Below, in pieces: positions 53,001 through 63,236 of a DNA stretch of 64,000 nucleotides. The number at the start of each line of letters is the position of its first letter. Positions within the stretch are counted from its first letter, which is position 1. The stretch is from assembly GCA_964023205.1 (NCBI GenBank), contig OZ026843.1, positions 4,015,029 through 4,079,028 of the forward strand, in the 5' to 3' direction. The stretch is from Lutraria lutraria (lineage: Eukaryota; Mollusca; Bivalvia; Venerida; Mactridae). Under the pieces are notes generated by a model that was not told the DNA's origin, did not search any database, and saw nothing but the letters and a program-made list of their open reading frames with translations. A program made the translations under genes and the position numbers.

Positions 53001-54704
53001 TTTAATAAGTCGATTATGGAAAAAGTTCTATCATAAATAATACATCAACATAATATCAAATCTATACAGTAATAGACGGATATACTGATATAAGAAAGTC
53101 CCCGCACCTCAACACGCAGCACAGCTATTGTACTTTGCTTGACCCGATAAATTAGCGTCAGACAGGTAACTCCATACACACCACCAGGCTGCTGACATTG
53201 TATATTTCTAGCCTTATCAGTTCAAATCCTGGACTGTTTTGGAAAAAAATCTATTTTGTTTGTATTTCTGACATCAGGAAAGTTGTTAGAGTCGATTTCA
53301 GTGGAACATGAAACCATTTTCAGAATACACTTCATTTAAAACAATGACATGACTTTTTGTGTGTACATTTGTTTGTGTATGTTTATTAGGTGAATTACGT
53401 TGGTATGAATAAGGAGGTACGATGCAAATATTTAGTTAATGATGATATATTTCTTTCAGTTGTATTTGTAACAATATTACTGTATGGCTATTATTATGGC
53501 ATGATGGATCATTCTGGTATAAAAATGGATGCTGTTTGGCCTTGGCAACCGTCTTCTATGTTCCATGACGATCATCATAGGTAATTCAAGTCTAATCTTG
53601 GCGATGTTTTGTTTTACCTTTTTAGTTCACCTGATTCAATCAGGTTTACTTTTAGGATCGATGAATGTCCGGTGTCCGTCGTACGTCGTCCGTCCACAAT
53701 TAGTTTGTTTACACTCTAGCATCCACAGTTCTTAACCGATCTCAATCAAACTTAATCAAAATGTATATGGCCGCAATGTCTCGGGCTAAGTTCGATTATG
53801 GGTAAAATCGGACAAGGACTTCAAGAGTAATGCGCCCTTGACTTAGAAAATTTGCTATATTTAGCTTGTATACACTCTACACACTTCATTTCTTCCCCAA
53901 TCCTTATCATATTTTCAGCAAATGTGTATGACCAAAGATCTTGGACAAGCTCGATTATGGGCTAAACCGGATCAGAACTCCAAGAGTTATGGGTCCTTGA
54001 CTTAAGAAAATTTGCTATATTTAAGCTTGTTTACACTCTAGCGCCTTCATTTATTCACTGGTCCTGATCATATTTATAACGAATGAGTATGACCTTAAGG
54101 TCTTGGACAAGTTAATGTATGGATGAAATCGGACCACAAAAGTTATGGACCCTTGGAGGAGATTTTTGCTATGTTTTAGCTTGTTTAACGGTATTATAGC
54201 ACCTTCATTGTTAGTTTTGATCAGAATGTATGTAAAAACGGGTTATACAAGAGATTAAATCTATATTACCTGGTCATCAATTGTAGTGTCTTTGTTCTCA
54301 GTTGAGCGACCTAGGGCCAGCTTGGCCCTCTTGTTTATTTCAACAGCGATACGTCTCCTTTAGATGTCTAATTGCAGTGGTAGATTTATATCTTTGATAA
54401 GGAAGTATAGTATAAGATAATAAGTCAACTGTTACACCACGTACCAATACTTTATCATCACTAGATAGTAGCTATGAATATAACATCATTGTCATGGCAT
54501 AATTTTCTGTATGATAAAACATTCTTATTTACATTACTATTCAGATACTTCCACTGCAACTTTGGATTCAACACTTTGTTATTTGATCGCTTACATGGTA
54601 CACTGAGGAAAAAGAACTACAAATATGGTGAAAAAGTATTTGGTGGTGTTGGGAAGGCAGACGATACGAAGAAGCAGGCGAACTCAGGATTTTATGAATA
54701 TTAA
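47024..54704 (+). CDS. sterol desaturase / fatty acid hydroxylase superfamily membrane enzyme, six exons
   Basis: These ER membrane di-iron enzymes use O2 to hydroxylate or desaturate sterols or fatty acyl chains; the substrate here is not known. Exons: 47024-47108, 50466-50695, 51204-51339, 52545-52811, 53460-53580, 54545-54704. All use GT/AG and join in frame to 999 nt, 332 aa. The three histidine boxes are HRFFH (186-190), HKIHH (199-203) and HDDHH (275-279), followed by YFHCNFGFNTLLFDRLHGT, as in the ERG3/SC5D and FAXDC2 groups. Hydrophobic stretches lie near residues 17-38, 85-103, 127-145 and 165-178. The start is the ATG in ACAATGGG; the frame upstream has stops. The stop TAA overlaps an AATAAA (54703-54708). 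Conserved histidines are intact. Which subfamily (C5-desaturase or alkyl hydroxylase) is unresolved. Confidence 0.93.
48890..49126 (-). other. unidentified exon-like ORF inside desaturase intron 1, opposite strand
   Basis: After a CTGGTTCAG acceptor-like site, the minus strand is open for about 76 codons: DLYAPGFHSDDKADVWIIDQ, VHFSCVIRKLQS, YLKLYLKSTYEVILNFGSYD, then TPPSRHF and a stop. Base composition is less AT-rich than the flanks and codon use looks protein-like. I do not recognise the family and see no partner exons. It may be the remnant of a gene or transposon. Confidence 0.25.
49483..49757 (+). mobile_element. tRNA-derived SINE, family A
   Basis: The head has an A box TGGCCGAGTGG and a B box GGTTCGAACCC. 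The anticodon-like arm folds, but the T stem does not pair, so this is not a working tRNA. A body follows, with GGTGAGCCGCCAGCTAG, GAGAAGGGGATTCGGGAGG and a CAATCGGGGTGACACTATAA block. The element ends in TTTACC repeats. It lies in desaturase intron 1 and looks fairly young, as the tail and both boxes are preserved. Confidence 0.8.
49763..49956 (-). mobile_element. tRNA-derived SINE in opposite orientation, adjacent to the previous one
   Basis: On the minus strand the head reads CCTCCGTGGTCGAGTGG (A box), then TTAAGGTCGCTCAATTCAAA, then GTTCGTGGGTTATAGCCC (decayed B box). The body ends near GAACGATGGTTAGGTGAAC. The head resembles the common bivalve SINE type (memory, not searched). Confidence 0.6.
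53619..54336. repeat. mollusc-type dispersed repeat with about three internal 190-bp subrepeats, in desaturase intron 5
   Basis: It begins TTTAGTTCACCTGATT and continues with GTCCGTCGTACGTCGTCCGT, then CACAATTAG. Internal units repeat GCTTGT(T/A)TACACTCTA, GACTTA(A)GAAAATTTGCTAT and TCTTGGACAAG. The end is TGAGCGACCTAGGGCCAG, then CTTGGCCCTCTTGTTT, with an AGGGCC..GGCCCT inverted repeat. From memory this is a very common repeat type in bivalve introns. Confidence 0.7.
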
Positions 54705-54708
54705 TAAA
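54703..54708 (+). promoter_or_regulatory. poly(A) signal overlapping the desaturase stop codon
   Basis: TAT TAA TAAAG: the stop TAA (54702-54704) shares bases with AATAAA. If used, the 3' UTR would be only 15-30 bases. A longer transcript would run into the hairpin cluster. Confidence 0.35.
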
Positions 54709-55187
54709 GTATGCGAACACAAGGTCAAACATGAACTCATAATCACAAAAAAAATAATATCTTAATTTTTTCATGAAATCAAAGAACTATTTTCTTCTGC
54801 GCATTGATAAAGCTGTGCTTATGTTAGATAATTTCTCTTGAAGAATCTGAATTCTGTATATTAGTTTCTTTAATACTCCGCGCAAGCACTAAGAGAAAAG
54901 CTGCATTCATTTCTTTAAATCTTAACCATTTCTTGCCAAATAGCTTTTATATAAACACCATATTATTCTCTCTCAACGGAGTGTACATGAAGTAATCTTT
55001 TTTACAAGTATTTATTTTTTATTTGAACAGAATGTTAGGTTATTTTTGTAATACTTTGAATTTGTCAGGCCAGTTAAAGTTGGTAGGATTTGATAACTTT
55101 TTTAGTTAGTATCTTTTTATTAATTTAAGTGTGACATTATTAAGCTCAGAAAAAATAGTTCCACTCTTAACTAAGTCTCATGACTCG

Positions 55188-55258
55188 CACGTTGATCCGC
55201 TAAAGTGGCTATGATCGTTTCTATAAAAACAGGAGCCCCATATTAACTGGATCACGTA
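55188..55258 (+). ncRNA. hairpin copy H1
   Basis: The lower stem is kept. The cap is altered to GTTTCTATAAAAAC and the 3' arm reads ATTAACTGGATCACGTA. Confidence 0.5.
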
Positions 55259-55360
55259 TTGTTCAGGCAATTGTGTCATTGTATCATTACCCTAAGATAA
55301 CAATTAGTTTCACCTTTTGAGATAGATTTCAACTGACCTTTTATCTAGTTACATGACTCG

Positions 55361-55431
55361 CACGTTGATTCACTTGCATGGCTATGATTGTTTCATTGGA
55401 AACAGGAACTCCTATATTAGCTGGATCATGA
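55361..55431 (+). ncRNA. hairpin copy H2
   Basis: The most changed of the upstream copies: 5' arm GATTCACTTGCATGG, 3' arm CTATATTAGCTGGATCATG, cap GTTTCATTGGAAAC. Several stem pairs are lost. Confidence 0.4.
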
Positions 55432-55539
55432 GTTGTTTTCGCAAATCATATAAGAAATATCAATCATTATTGGCCTCAAGTAAAATTTGTTTCAGCTTTT
55501 CAGACATATACTGACCTTTTGGTTTAGTCATATGACTAG

Positions 55540-55610
55540 CACGTTGATCCGCTAATGTGGCTATGAACGTTTCCATGGAAACAGGAGCCCCATATTAGCC
55601 GGATCACGTG
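55540..55610 (+). ncRNA. hairpin copy H3
   Basis: Consensus arms and a perfect GTTTCCATGGAAAC cap. The 3' arm has GCCGGATC, changing only the bulge base. Confidence 0.55.
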
Positions 55611-55757
55611 TTGTTGTTCTAATTTGATATTTTGTTGCTAATATTTAATTATTCGTTATTAGTTGATCTGAACTTGATTAAGAAATATTTATCATTATAA
55701 GCATCACATAAAATTTGTTTCACTTTTCAGACAGATAATGACCTTTGGTTTAACTTG

Positions 55758-55828
55758 CACGTTGATCCGCTAATGTGGCTATGATCGTTTCCATGAAAAC
55801 AGGAGCCCCATATTAGCTGGATCACGTG
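55758..55828 (+). ncRNA. hairpin copy H4
   Basis: Consensus arms; the cap is GTTTCCATGAAAAC (one weakened pair). Confidence 0.55.
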
Positions 55829-55971
55829 TTGTTGTTCTAATTTGATATTCAATTATTCGTAATTAGTTGATCTGAACTTGATTAAGAAATATTTATCATT
55901 ATAAGCATCACATAAAATTTGTTTCACTTTTTTCAGACAGATAATGACCTTTGGTTAAATCACATCACTTG

Positions 55972-56042
55972 CACGTTGATCCGCTAATGTTGCTATGAAC
56001 GTTTCCATGGTAACAGGAGCCCCATATTAGCCGGATCACGTG
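55972..56042 (+). ncRNA. hairpin copy H5
   Basis: 5' arm AATGTTGC in place of AATGTGGC; cap GTTTCCATGGTAAC. Confidence 0.55.
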
Positions 56043-56197
56043 TTGTTGTTCTAATTTGATATTTTGTTGCTAATATTTAATTATTCATTATTAGTTGATC
56101 TGAACTTGATTAAGAAATATTTATCATTATAAGCATCACATAAAATTTGTTTCACTTTTCAGACAGATAATGACCTTTGGTTAAATCACATCACTTG

Positions 56198-56268
56198 CAC
56201 GTTGATCCGCTAATGTTGCTATGAACGTTTCCATGGAAACAGGAGCCCCATATTAGCTGGATCACGTG
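56198..56268 (+). ncRNA. hairpin copy H6
   Basis: 5' arm as in H5, with a perfect cap and a consensus 3' arm. Confidence 0.55.
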
Positions 56269-56425
56269 TTGTTGTTCTAATTTGATATTTTGTTGCTAAT
56301 ATTTAATTATTCGTTGTTAGTTGATCTGAACTTGATTAAGAAATATTTATCATTATAAGCATCACATAAAATTTGTTTCACTTTTTTCAGACTGATAATG
56401 ACCTTTGGTTTAATCATATGACTCG

Positions 56426-56522
56426 CACGTTGATCCGCTAATGTGGCTATGATCGTTTCCATGGTAACATAACTATAAACGTTTCCATTGAAACAGGCGC
56501 CCCATATTGACTGGATCATGTG
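56426..56522 (+). ncRNA. hairpin copy H7 with a duplicated cap
   Basis: The 5' arm is consensus. The cap segment occurs twice (GTTTCCATGGTAAC, then CTATAAACGTTTCCATTGAAAC), making this copy 26 bases longer. The 3' arm follows as usual. Confidence 0.5.
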
Positions 56523-56530
56523 TTGTTGTT

Positions 56531-57760
56531 CACATTTGGTATTTTGTTGCATATATTTATTTGAAACTTGTATTATTCGTTATTAGTTGATTGTTCACTT
56601 ACTGTTCTGTTATTGTTAGCACATTTCTTAATTAGATTGATTTCAGTCAATGAGAACATGGTCCATGGTTGTAGATTTTATAGATTGATCTCCCGGCTCT
56701 TATCTGAATTTTGTTATATTTTGATTTTGACACTTTTTATAAACGGACAGTCAAATTGCTATGATCTGATAAACTTTGTACATTTTTTATTGATTCAACT
56801 GCGGTACTATAAGAAAAAAAAACCCAACAAATTGTGACAAAGTAGGTAATTAAGTCATTATTAACACAAACGCATGTAGCTTATATGCCATTTCTATGGT
56901 CAATTTCTTTTTTCAAATTGAGACTGAATATTATTTTCAATATAAATAAAACAACGAATGAACGAATAAATAACTTAACTTTCAATTTCATTCTAAATAC
57001 ATTCCCATTGAATAGATATAGATCTCTGTTTATATTAAATGTTAAGTACAAATGTAGTCTTGTTTATGGAATACTAAATGACTTGTTACATCATGATTTT
57101 ATTATATTTAAACTAAGAAGTGGTACAATAAAACGTCACTCAATGACAATCTCAATATTATAACCAAATAACGGTTACAAGCATGTGCATTCGGACCGAT
57201 TTTCAATATTGCACGTAATCACATACATGTAGTATACAATCTGACTACCTTAATCATGCATCAAGGTGACCTTAATATTGAAGTATTACTGCGTTTAAAA
57301 CTGATGACTCATATCTCAATATTTACTAAGTGTACCCTGTTTTCAACACCTCTAAATTAAGACCAGCTTTCATTAGGAACTTATCATTGAGATGCTATTA
57401 TCATCAAGTTAAATGAGTTTCGTTATAATGAAGTGGTTGTTATATAAAGATGGTCTCAAAGTCAGGGTTCACTGTATATTATTTAGATACTTTATCTATT
57501 CATATTTTGATATCTAACAAGTGTGAAACTCCACCCTGCATTACAGAAATTAACTTCTCATATCATAGCATTGATAAAACACGAGTGTACTTATTTTAAG
57601 TGACCTAGTCCTATGTCTACGTTTGATTAGAAATCACATATTTTATCTTGACTGAATTTAGTACTGTTTACATTTCACACATACTTTATCGGGGACATCA
57701 GTTCTGCTATCTGAACTTGAATAAGAACTAAATTGTTCAATAATTAATCATTATTAACCT
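56531..57760. other. no gene recognised between hairpins H7 and H8
   Basis: AT-rich spacer. The open frames at 56568-56837 and 56885-57163 are AT-driven and show no recognisable protein. Confidence 0.5.
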
Positions 57761-57816
57761 CAGATAATATTGCTTCACCTTTTGAGATAGATACTGACAT
57801 TATTTCACATGACTCG

Positions 57817-57887
57817 CACGTTGATCCGCTAAAGTTGCTATGAACGTTTCCATGGAAACAGGAGCACCATATTAGCTGGATCACATG
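57817..57887 (+). ncRNA. hairpin copy H8
   Basis: The 5' arm GATCCGCTAAAGTTGC, a perfect cap and the 3' arm GAGCACCATATTAGCTGG. It shares the TTCACCTTTTGAGATAGAT leader with H1/H2. Confidence 0.55.
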
Positions 57888-58015
57888 CTTTTGTTTGCAT
57901 TTAGCAGTTTTTTTGTTCATAACGAGTCTTGATTTTAGTAGGGAAACCGATCTCAGATTTTGTAACCCTGGACCGAGATAATCCTTGATTATAATTATAT
58001 ATGCTTCGTACATGG

Positions 58016-58085
58016 CCATGGATACACTAATGTGGCTATGAACGTTTCCATTGAAACAGGAGCCCTTAATTAGCTGGACCTCGGC
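58016..58085 (+). ncRNA. hairpin copy H9
   Basis: The outer stem is rewritten (CCATGGATACACTAATG at the left, TTAGCTGGACCTCGG at the right). The inner stem and the cap GTTTCCATTGAAAC are retained. The flanks do not match the other copies. Confidence 0.45.
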
Positions 58086-58560
58086 TTATTTTGAATTATG
58101 CTTTGGAAAAAGATGTAAATACATTGTACAATGCATTGCACGTTTAATCGATAATTTATGAGAAACAATGAAAATGTTTTCGTAATTGATTTTATTAGAT
58201 TGTATTTTTATAGATTCTATATGAACAATTACACATCACTTACTTTGCTCGTCAAACATGACGACTATTTATGTAAAGTAACTAATTAGAAGCCGTATCA
58301 GCACACAATGCATGTAGCTACATTAAGTAGTCCTTACGATTTTTTCTTTGAATTTTCTTTTACTGTGGTATCCGTTCAATGGACCCAATTAATCAACAGA
58401 AAGCCAGGAACCAGCTTACGTTTTTTTATCCGAAATATATAATTGTAAATTTGCTTGATTTGGTTAGATATTGTAAAATGTAAATACAATGTATGTATGT
58501 ATGATAGTTTTAACCTTCAGTGGATTAGAACAGATCATAGTCTGTGTTGTTTTGAGACTT

Positions 58561-58632
58561 ACATGTTGATCTGCTTGCGTGGCTATGACCGTTTCCATAG
58601 AAACAAGAGCCCCTTTTAAGCTGGGTCACGTG
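58561..58632 (+). ncRNA. hairpin copy H10 (paired change)
   Basis: The 5' arm has GCTTGC where the consensus has GCTAAT; the 3' arm has TTAAGC where the consensus has ATTAGC. The fourth stem pair is A-T in the consensus and T-A here. Flanks are unrelated to other copies. Confidence 0.55.
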
Positions 58633-59001
58633 TTGTTTTTGAATTGAGCCTTTGAAATATTGTAGGCATTTTTTGTGTGACTCTTGAGAAGATCGTGATT
58701 ATTATTATTTATTTTATATATGTGCGTTTTCTGTTAACTTTGTTTGATCATAAGAAAATCGTCCATTGGGTTAACAAGTACTTTGTCACGGATTTAGTAC
58801 ACATATGTTACTTTTACCTCCATTCATATTGATGTAACATGGCGATTAGATACCCAGTATTGTTGACATCACAATCAGATATATGACTGATATATCTATG
58901 TCTGGTTTTCATATTGGACTTTGATATTTGTATATATATATGCATGTGTGTTTACAAATTATTTGTCATTCAAATGAACCGTGATGCTGTCACATGACTA
59001 C

Positions 59002-59071
59002 CACGCTGATCCGCTATCCTGGCAATGAACGTTTCAGTTGAAACTTGAGCCTCTCTATAGCTGGATCGCTG
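59002..59071 (+). ncRNA. hairpin copy H11 (paired change)
   Basis: 5' arm GCTATC, 3' arm TATAGC: the fifth stem pair has gone from A-T to T-A. The cap is GTTTCAGTTGAAAC, still self-complementary except at the centre. Flanks are unrelated. Confidence 0.55.
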
Positions 59072-59193
59072 TAGTTTTGTATATGTTGTAGCAATGTATC
59101 CTTATTCTAGTCACGTGGTTTACACTCATGCGCAATCGACGATGATTGTTTCTTGTGCGTATACCACATAATGTATCGTATTTATAATATCTT

Positions 59194-59262
59194 GACGTTT
59201 CCGCAAGCGTGGCTATGATTGTTTCCATAGAGACGTGAGCCCCATAATTGCTGGAATGGTGT
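59194..59262 (+). ncRNA. hairpin copy H12 (paired change)
   Basis: 5' arm GCAAGC, 3' arm AATTGC: the third stem pair has gone from T-A to A-T. The cap is GTTTCCATAGAGAC. This is the last and most diverged copy. Confidence 0.5.
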
Positions 59263-60900
59263 CATTTTATAACTAAATACAATATGTGTGCTATCTATAT
59301 TATGACTTTGTTCAAACTTGATTTATTTTCTATGTACATTTACATGCTTTAAATGTGTATCAAATTATATTAGCACTATTTTCTAGTCATTAGTTTGTTA
59401 TTTTTCTTCTCTCAGTGCGTTTTCCTTCATCTTTAAGGTCCATGGCCAAGTTTCGCCTAGTAGAAACCCAATCGAGTTAAAAATCAAATTCTCAATAACA
59501 GGCTCGAAACAATTTTGTTTTATTATACCATATGAAATGTTTATAATAAATCGTAAAGGCATATTCACAATACACCGAGGTGTACGCTAGGTAATCCATG
59601 CACAGAACTGGTGATTTAGATGTTTCCGGCCCGAAACCTAGGTTGAAAAATTAATGTCTTGACATTTTCCCTTCAGATAAAACCTTACTTTTCAATTTAC
59701 ACTGACAACGGTTTCAAGTGATTGTAGACAATCAGGGTTGTACTAAATTGATACAAAGGAGGACCGGGTCCCAATTTCACACAAAAAAACAACACTTGCT
59801 CAAACTCATACATCTCTGCTTTATTCAATTCTGAATGTGGTATTAAAAAAGGTACGACGATGGTCTAATAACAGTTTCCCACAATTTCAAGTTAGGTATA
59901 ACCCCTTGATATGATATAATTCAATAAAATTGATTTGAGTCTGTTATTGGGAATTTGATTTTTTACTCAAATGAAAATGGAGTTTTAAGACATAATTTGC
60001 CCGCTAGACTAAACAATATATGCTGGCATGTTTAACATGTTCTTGGTAAATAAGGAAACAAATAATAACATTTCTGATCAAAGACACAAGATTTCTAGAC
60101 AGAAAAAAACACTTCGAGTCCATTATTGAGTTTCGACTCAATTTTGTTCATGAAACTAGGGCCAGTTGCGTAAATCATACAATTATATAAGCTACGATAC
60201 TCCAAATACGATAGGATTTCTGCTATACATATCCACGGTGGTTAACCGGCTCGGACTTTTTTGGATCAAATCAGCGTCCCCAGACTATTTTTAATCGAGC
60301 AAAGGACTTTTACGGACACGGAACTTTAACATGGCTGTTCTTTCCATATATTCAAAATAATTAACAATTTCTTGTAAATTTATTCTTTACATCGAGAAAA
60401 AGTCTGAAGTTTCTAAAGCGAAAGTGAAGTGTATCAACATTTACCTGAATTACTCAGAAAGTACACCGATTTTTCAGACTTCATGCATGAAGTCTGTTTA
60501 TTGCTCTAAAATATATGTATTGTACATTGCCTAGGTGTTTGAGTCAAACGTGGGTCTTTCAGACATCAAATTATCAGTTTTTAACGATTTAAAGGAACTG
60601 ATCATAACTAGTCCGTTTCCATGATCACCAGAAGTCCTTCGCTGCTAAGTTTGTTATTTTTCTCTTTAACAACAATGAACCGAATTTTGACTGGATAAAT
60701 ATTTGGTGTGTTGGGAAGTAGATGACTGATCTTTTTGTATTTAAGTCAATACTACTAAGTCGATTCTATATGGTAAGAAAGGAAAGGAAGTTGGTTGAGT
60801 AGTTGCATTCTGAAATACATTGCTTCACGTTGTGGTATTCTAGAAGCGATGACAACGAACTTGAACCTCGATAAAACTATCTTGAGACATGGTAGGTGGT
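59263..60900. other. no gene recognised
   Basis: AT-rich sequence without exon-like ORFs, clear repeats or strong regulatory motifs. Confidence 0.5.
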
Positions 60901-60927
60901 GACCAGTTCATACCATCATCATGAGAA

Positions 60928-61140
60928 ATTCCATACACTTTGCATTTCCATCCTGTGATACCGTTCTTTGGATTTTGTTTCAGCGGGGTTAACGCCGTTT
61001 GTCATCGACATTTCGATTATTTCCCTGGACTGCAGTCTAACCAATTTTAACTTACCCTTCAACAAGAAGCCGGCAACGTCTCCACATATTGCGAAAATAG
61101 ACTTTTTTGTCAAATTTTCGTAGAAGGGTTTGATCTGCCG
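60928..61140 (-). other. unidentified exon-like ORF
   Basis: The minus strand is open from upstream of 61113, reading KPFYENLTKKSIFAICGD, VAGFLLKGKLKLVRLQSREI, then NGVNPAETKSKERYHRMEM. Composition is less AT-rich than the surroundings. A donor-like AAGG|GTAAGT lies inside it near 61052. The protein is not recognised; it may be a transposon remnant or an orphan exon. Confidence 0.2.
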
Positions 61141-61221
61141 CGACCGAAATTCGAATTAACTGAAAAATAACCGTACAACGTTGTACATATATGATAAATG
61201 GCGGTAACTCCACCGCATTGT

Positions 61222-61445
61222 AACCGTGAACGGGTCGTGATTGCTTCCCTTTATGTATCGGTGATCTGCTTGTCTACCAATCGAAAAGTCGTGGGTTCGA
61301 ATCTTGGCTCCGTCTTCCGATATTTCTTGGATGCTTTTCATCATTACTGCCTAGCCCAGTTCTATATTTTGAAAATTCAAGGAAACGGGAGAGGCATGTA
61401 TTGGTCAGTGCTTTACATTGGGCACGATGAGGAACCAGGAAAAGG
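61222..61445 (+). mobile_element. tRNA-derived SINE, family B copy 2
   Basis: CTACCAATCGAAAAGTCG, then TGGGTTCGAATCTTGGCTCC (B box intact), then CTTCCGATATTTC, matching the 40349-40572 copy. It ends GGCACGATGAGGAACCAGG and A-rich sequence. Confidence 0.65.
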
Positions 61446-61810
61446 ATGTAATAAATCAGAGTAGGGATATTTAATGATCTGAAATGACTAAAGCTGTGGA
61501 GTGGACCTCAAAACAACAAGAAAGCAGAACATACTTTATGAAGAAGTTTTATTGACAGCTGCAAAAAACTGCCAGGTCTCTTCGAATAGTTAGTGTTTGT
61601 CAAGTCCTTTGACAGAAATTTATCATTTTTTAATCAAATGACAAGTTGACAGACAGTCATGCGAGTATGGTTGAACACACTGCGTAGGCATCCCCAAACA
61701 TTATCAGTTTCACGTACCATATACTTAGCATACGCCTGTATAAGGAAATTGTTTGTGTGATTCCATGCAGTTCTCGTTATGTACAGTACTTCGACTCGTT
61801 TTTCTTTCAT

Positions 61811-63236
61811 TCTTTCTTTATATATTTGATTGTTTGTTCGTTTCTTACTTTGTATCTTTGATTGTTTGTTCGTTTCTTACTTTGTATATTTGATTGTTCG
61901 TTCGTTTCTTTCTTTGTATCTTTGATTGTTTGTTCGTTTCTTACTTTGTATCTTTGATTGTTTGTTCGTTTCTTACTTTGTATCTTTGATTGTTTGTTCG
62001 TTTCTTACTTTGTATCTTTGATTGTTTGTTCGTTTCTTACTTTGTATCTTTGATTGTTTGTTCGTTTTTTACTTTGTATATTTGATTGTTTGTTCGTTTC
62101 TTACTTTGTATATTTGATTGTTTGTTCGTTTCTTACTTTGTATCTTTGATTGTTTGTTCGTTTCTTTCTTTGTATCTTTGATTATTTGTTCGTTTCTTAC
62201 TTTGTATCTTTGATTGTTTGTTCGTTTCTTACTTTGTATCTTTGGTTGTTTGTTCGTTTCTTACTTTGTATCTTTGATTGTTTGTTCGTTTCTTACTTTG
62301 TATCTTTGATTGTTTGTTCGTTTCTTACTTTGTATCTTTGATTGTTTGTTCGTTTCTTACTTTGTATCTTTGATTGTTTGTTCGTTTCTTACTTTGTATA
62401 TTTGATTGTTCGTTCGTTTCTGTCTTTGTATCTTTGATTGTTTGTTCGTTTCTTACTTTGTATCTTTGATTGTTTGTTCGTTTCTTACTTTGTATCTTTG
62501 ATTGTTTGTTCGTTTCTTACTTTGTATCTTTGATTGTTTGTTCGTTTCTTACTTTGTATCTTTGATTGTTTGTTCGTTTTTTACTTTGTATATTTGATTG
62601 TTTGTTCGTTTCTTACTTTGTATATTTGATTGTTTGTTCGTTTCTTACTTTGTATCTTTGATTGTTTGTTCGTTTCTTTCTTTGTATCTTTGATTATTTG
62701 TTCGTTTCTTACTTTGTATCTTTGATTGTTTGTTCGTTTCTTACTTTGTATCTTTGGTTGTTTGTTCGTTTCTTACTTTGTATCTTTGATTGTTTGTTCG
62801 TTTCTTACTTTGTATCTTTGATTGTTTGTTCGTTTCTTACTTTGTATCTTTGATTGTTTGTTCGTTTCTTACTTTGTATCTTTGATTGTTTGTTCGTTTC
62901 TTACTTTGTATATTTGATTGTTTGTTCGTTTCTTACTTTGTATATTTGATTGTTTGTTCGTTTCTTTCTTTGTATCTTTGATTGTTTGTTCGTTTCTTAC
63001 TTTGTATCTTTGATTGTTTGTTCGTTTCTTACTTTGTATCTTTGATTGTTTGTTCGTTTCTTACTTTGTATCTTTGATTGTTTGTTCGTTTCTTACTTTG
63101 TATCCTTGATTGTTTGTTCGTTTCTTACTTTGTATCTTTGATTGTTTGTTCGTTTCTTACTTTGTATATTTGATTGTTTGTTCGTTTATTTCTTTGTATA
63201 TTTGATTGTTTGTTCGTTTCTTTCTTTGTATCCTTT
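61811..63236. repeat. 32-bp minisatellite (about 44 copies) with a 512-bp higher-order period
   Basis: The unit is TTTGATTGTTTGTTCG followed by TTTCTTACTTTGTATC. Rare variants recur exactly 512 bp (16 units) apart: GTTCGTTCG at 61895 and 62407, GATTATTTG near 62177 and 62689, TTTGGTTG near 62241 and 62753. A block of about 16 units was therefore duplicated as a whole. The strand is nearly free of A outside fixed positions. The open frames across it are repeat artefacts. Confidence 0.97.

Larger units (their letters stand above)
55500..56530. repeat. tandem repeat with 214-228 bp units containing hairpins H3-H7
   Basis: Each unit carries a hairpin followed by TGTTGTTGTTCTAATTTGAT, then TTAATTATTCGT, GATCTGAACTTGATTAAGAA, ATTTATCATTATAAGCATCA and CAGACAGATAATGACCTTTGG. 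Hairpin starts are at 55540, 55758, 55972, 56198 and 56426. Near-identity of the spacers indicates recent duplication. Confidence 0.9.
55188..59262 (+). ncRNA. cluster of twelve related hairpins, candidate structured-RNA or microRNA-like array
   Basis: Twelve copies of a roughly 70-nt imperfect palindrome share a consensus 5' arm CACGTTGATCCGCTAATG, then TGGCTATGAAC, a cap GTTTCCATGGAAAC, and a 3' arm AGGAGCCCCATATTAG, then CTGGATCACGTG. The lower stem pairs CACGT/ACGTG, GATCC/GGATC and GCTAAT/ATTAGC, with a G-T pair that is a wobble only on plus-strand RNA. The upper stem is GTTTC/GAAAC with a CATG loop. Copies H3-H7 also share flanks (tandem units of 214-228 bp), H1, H2 and H8 share shorter flanks, and H9-H12 share only the hairpin. 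The orientation is the same in all. Function is inferred from structure; a hairpin satellite or MITE family is the alternative. Confidence 0.55.
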
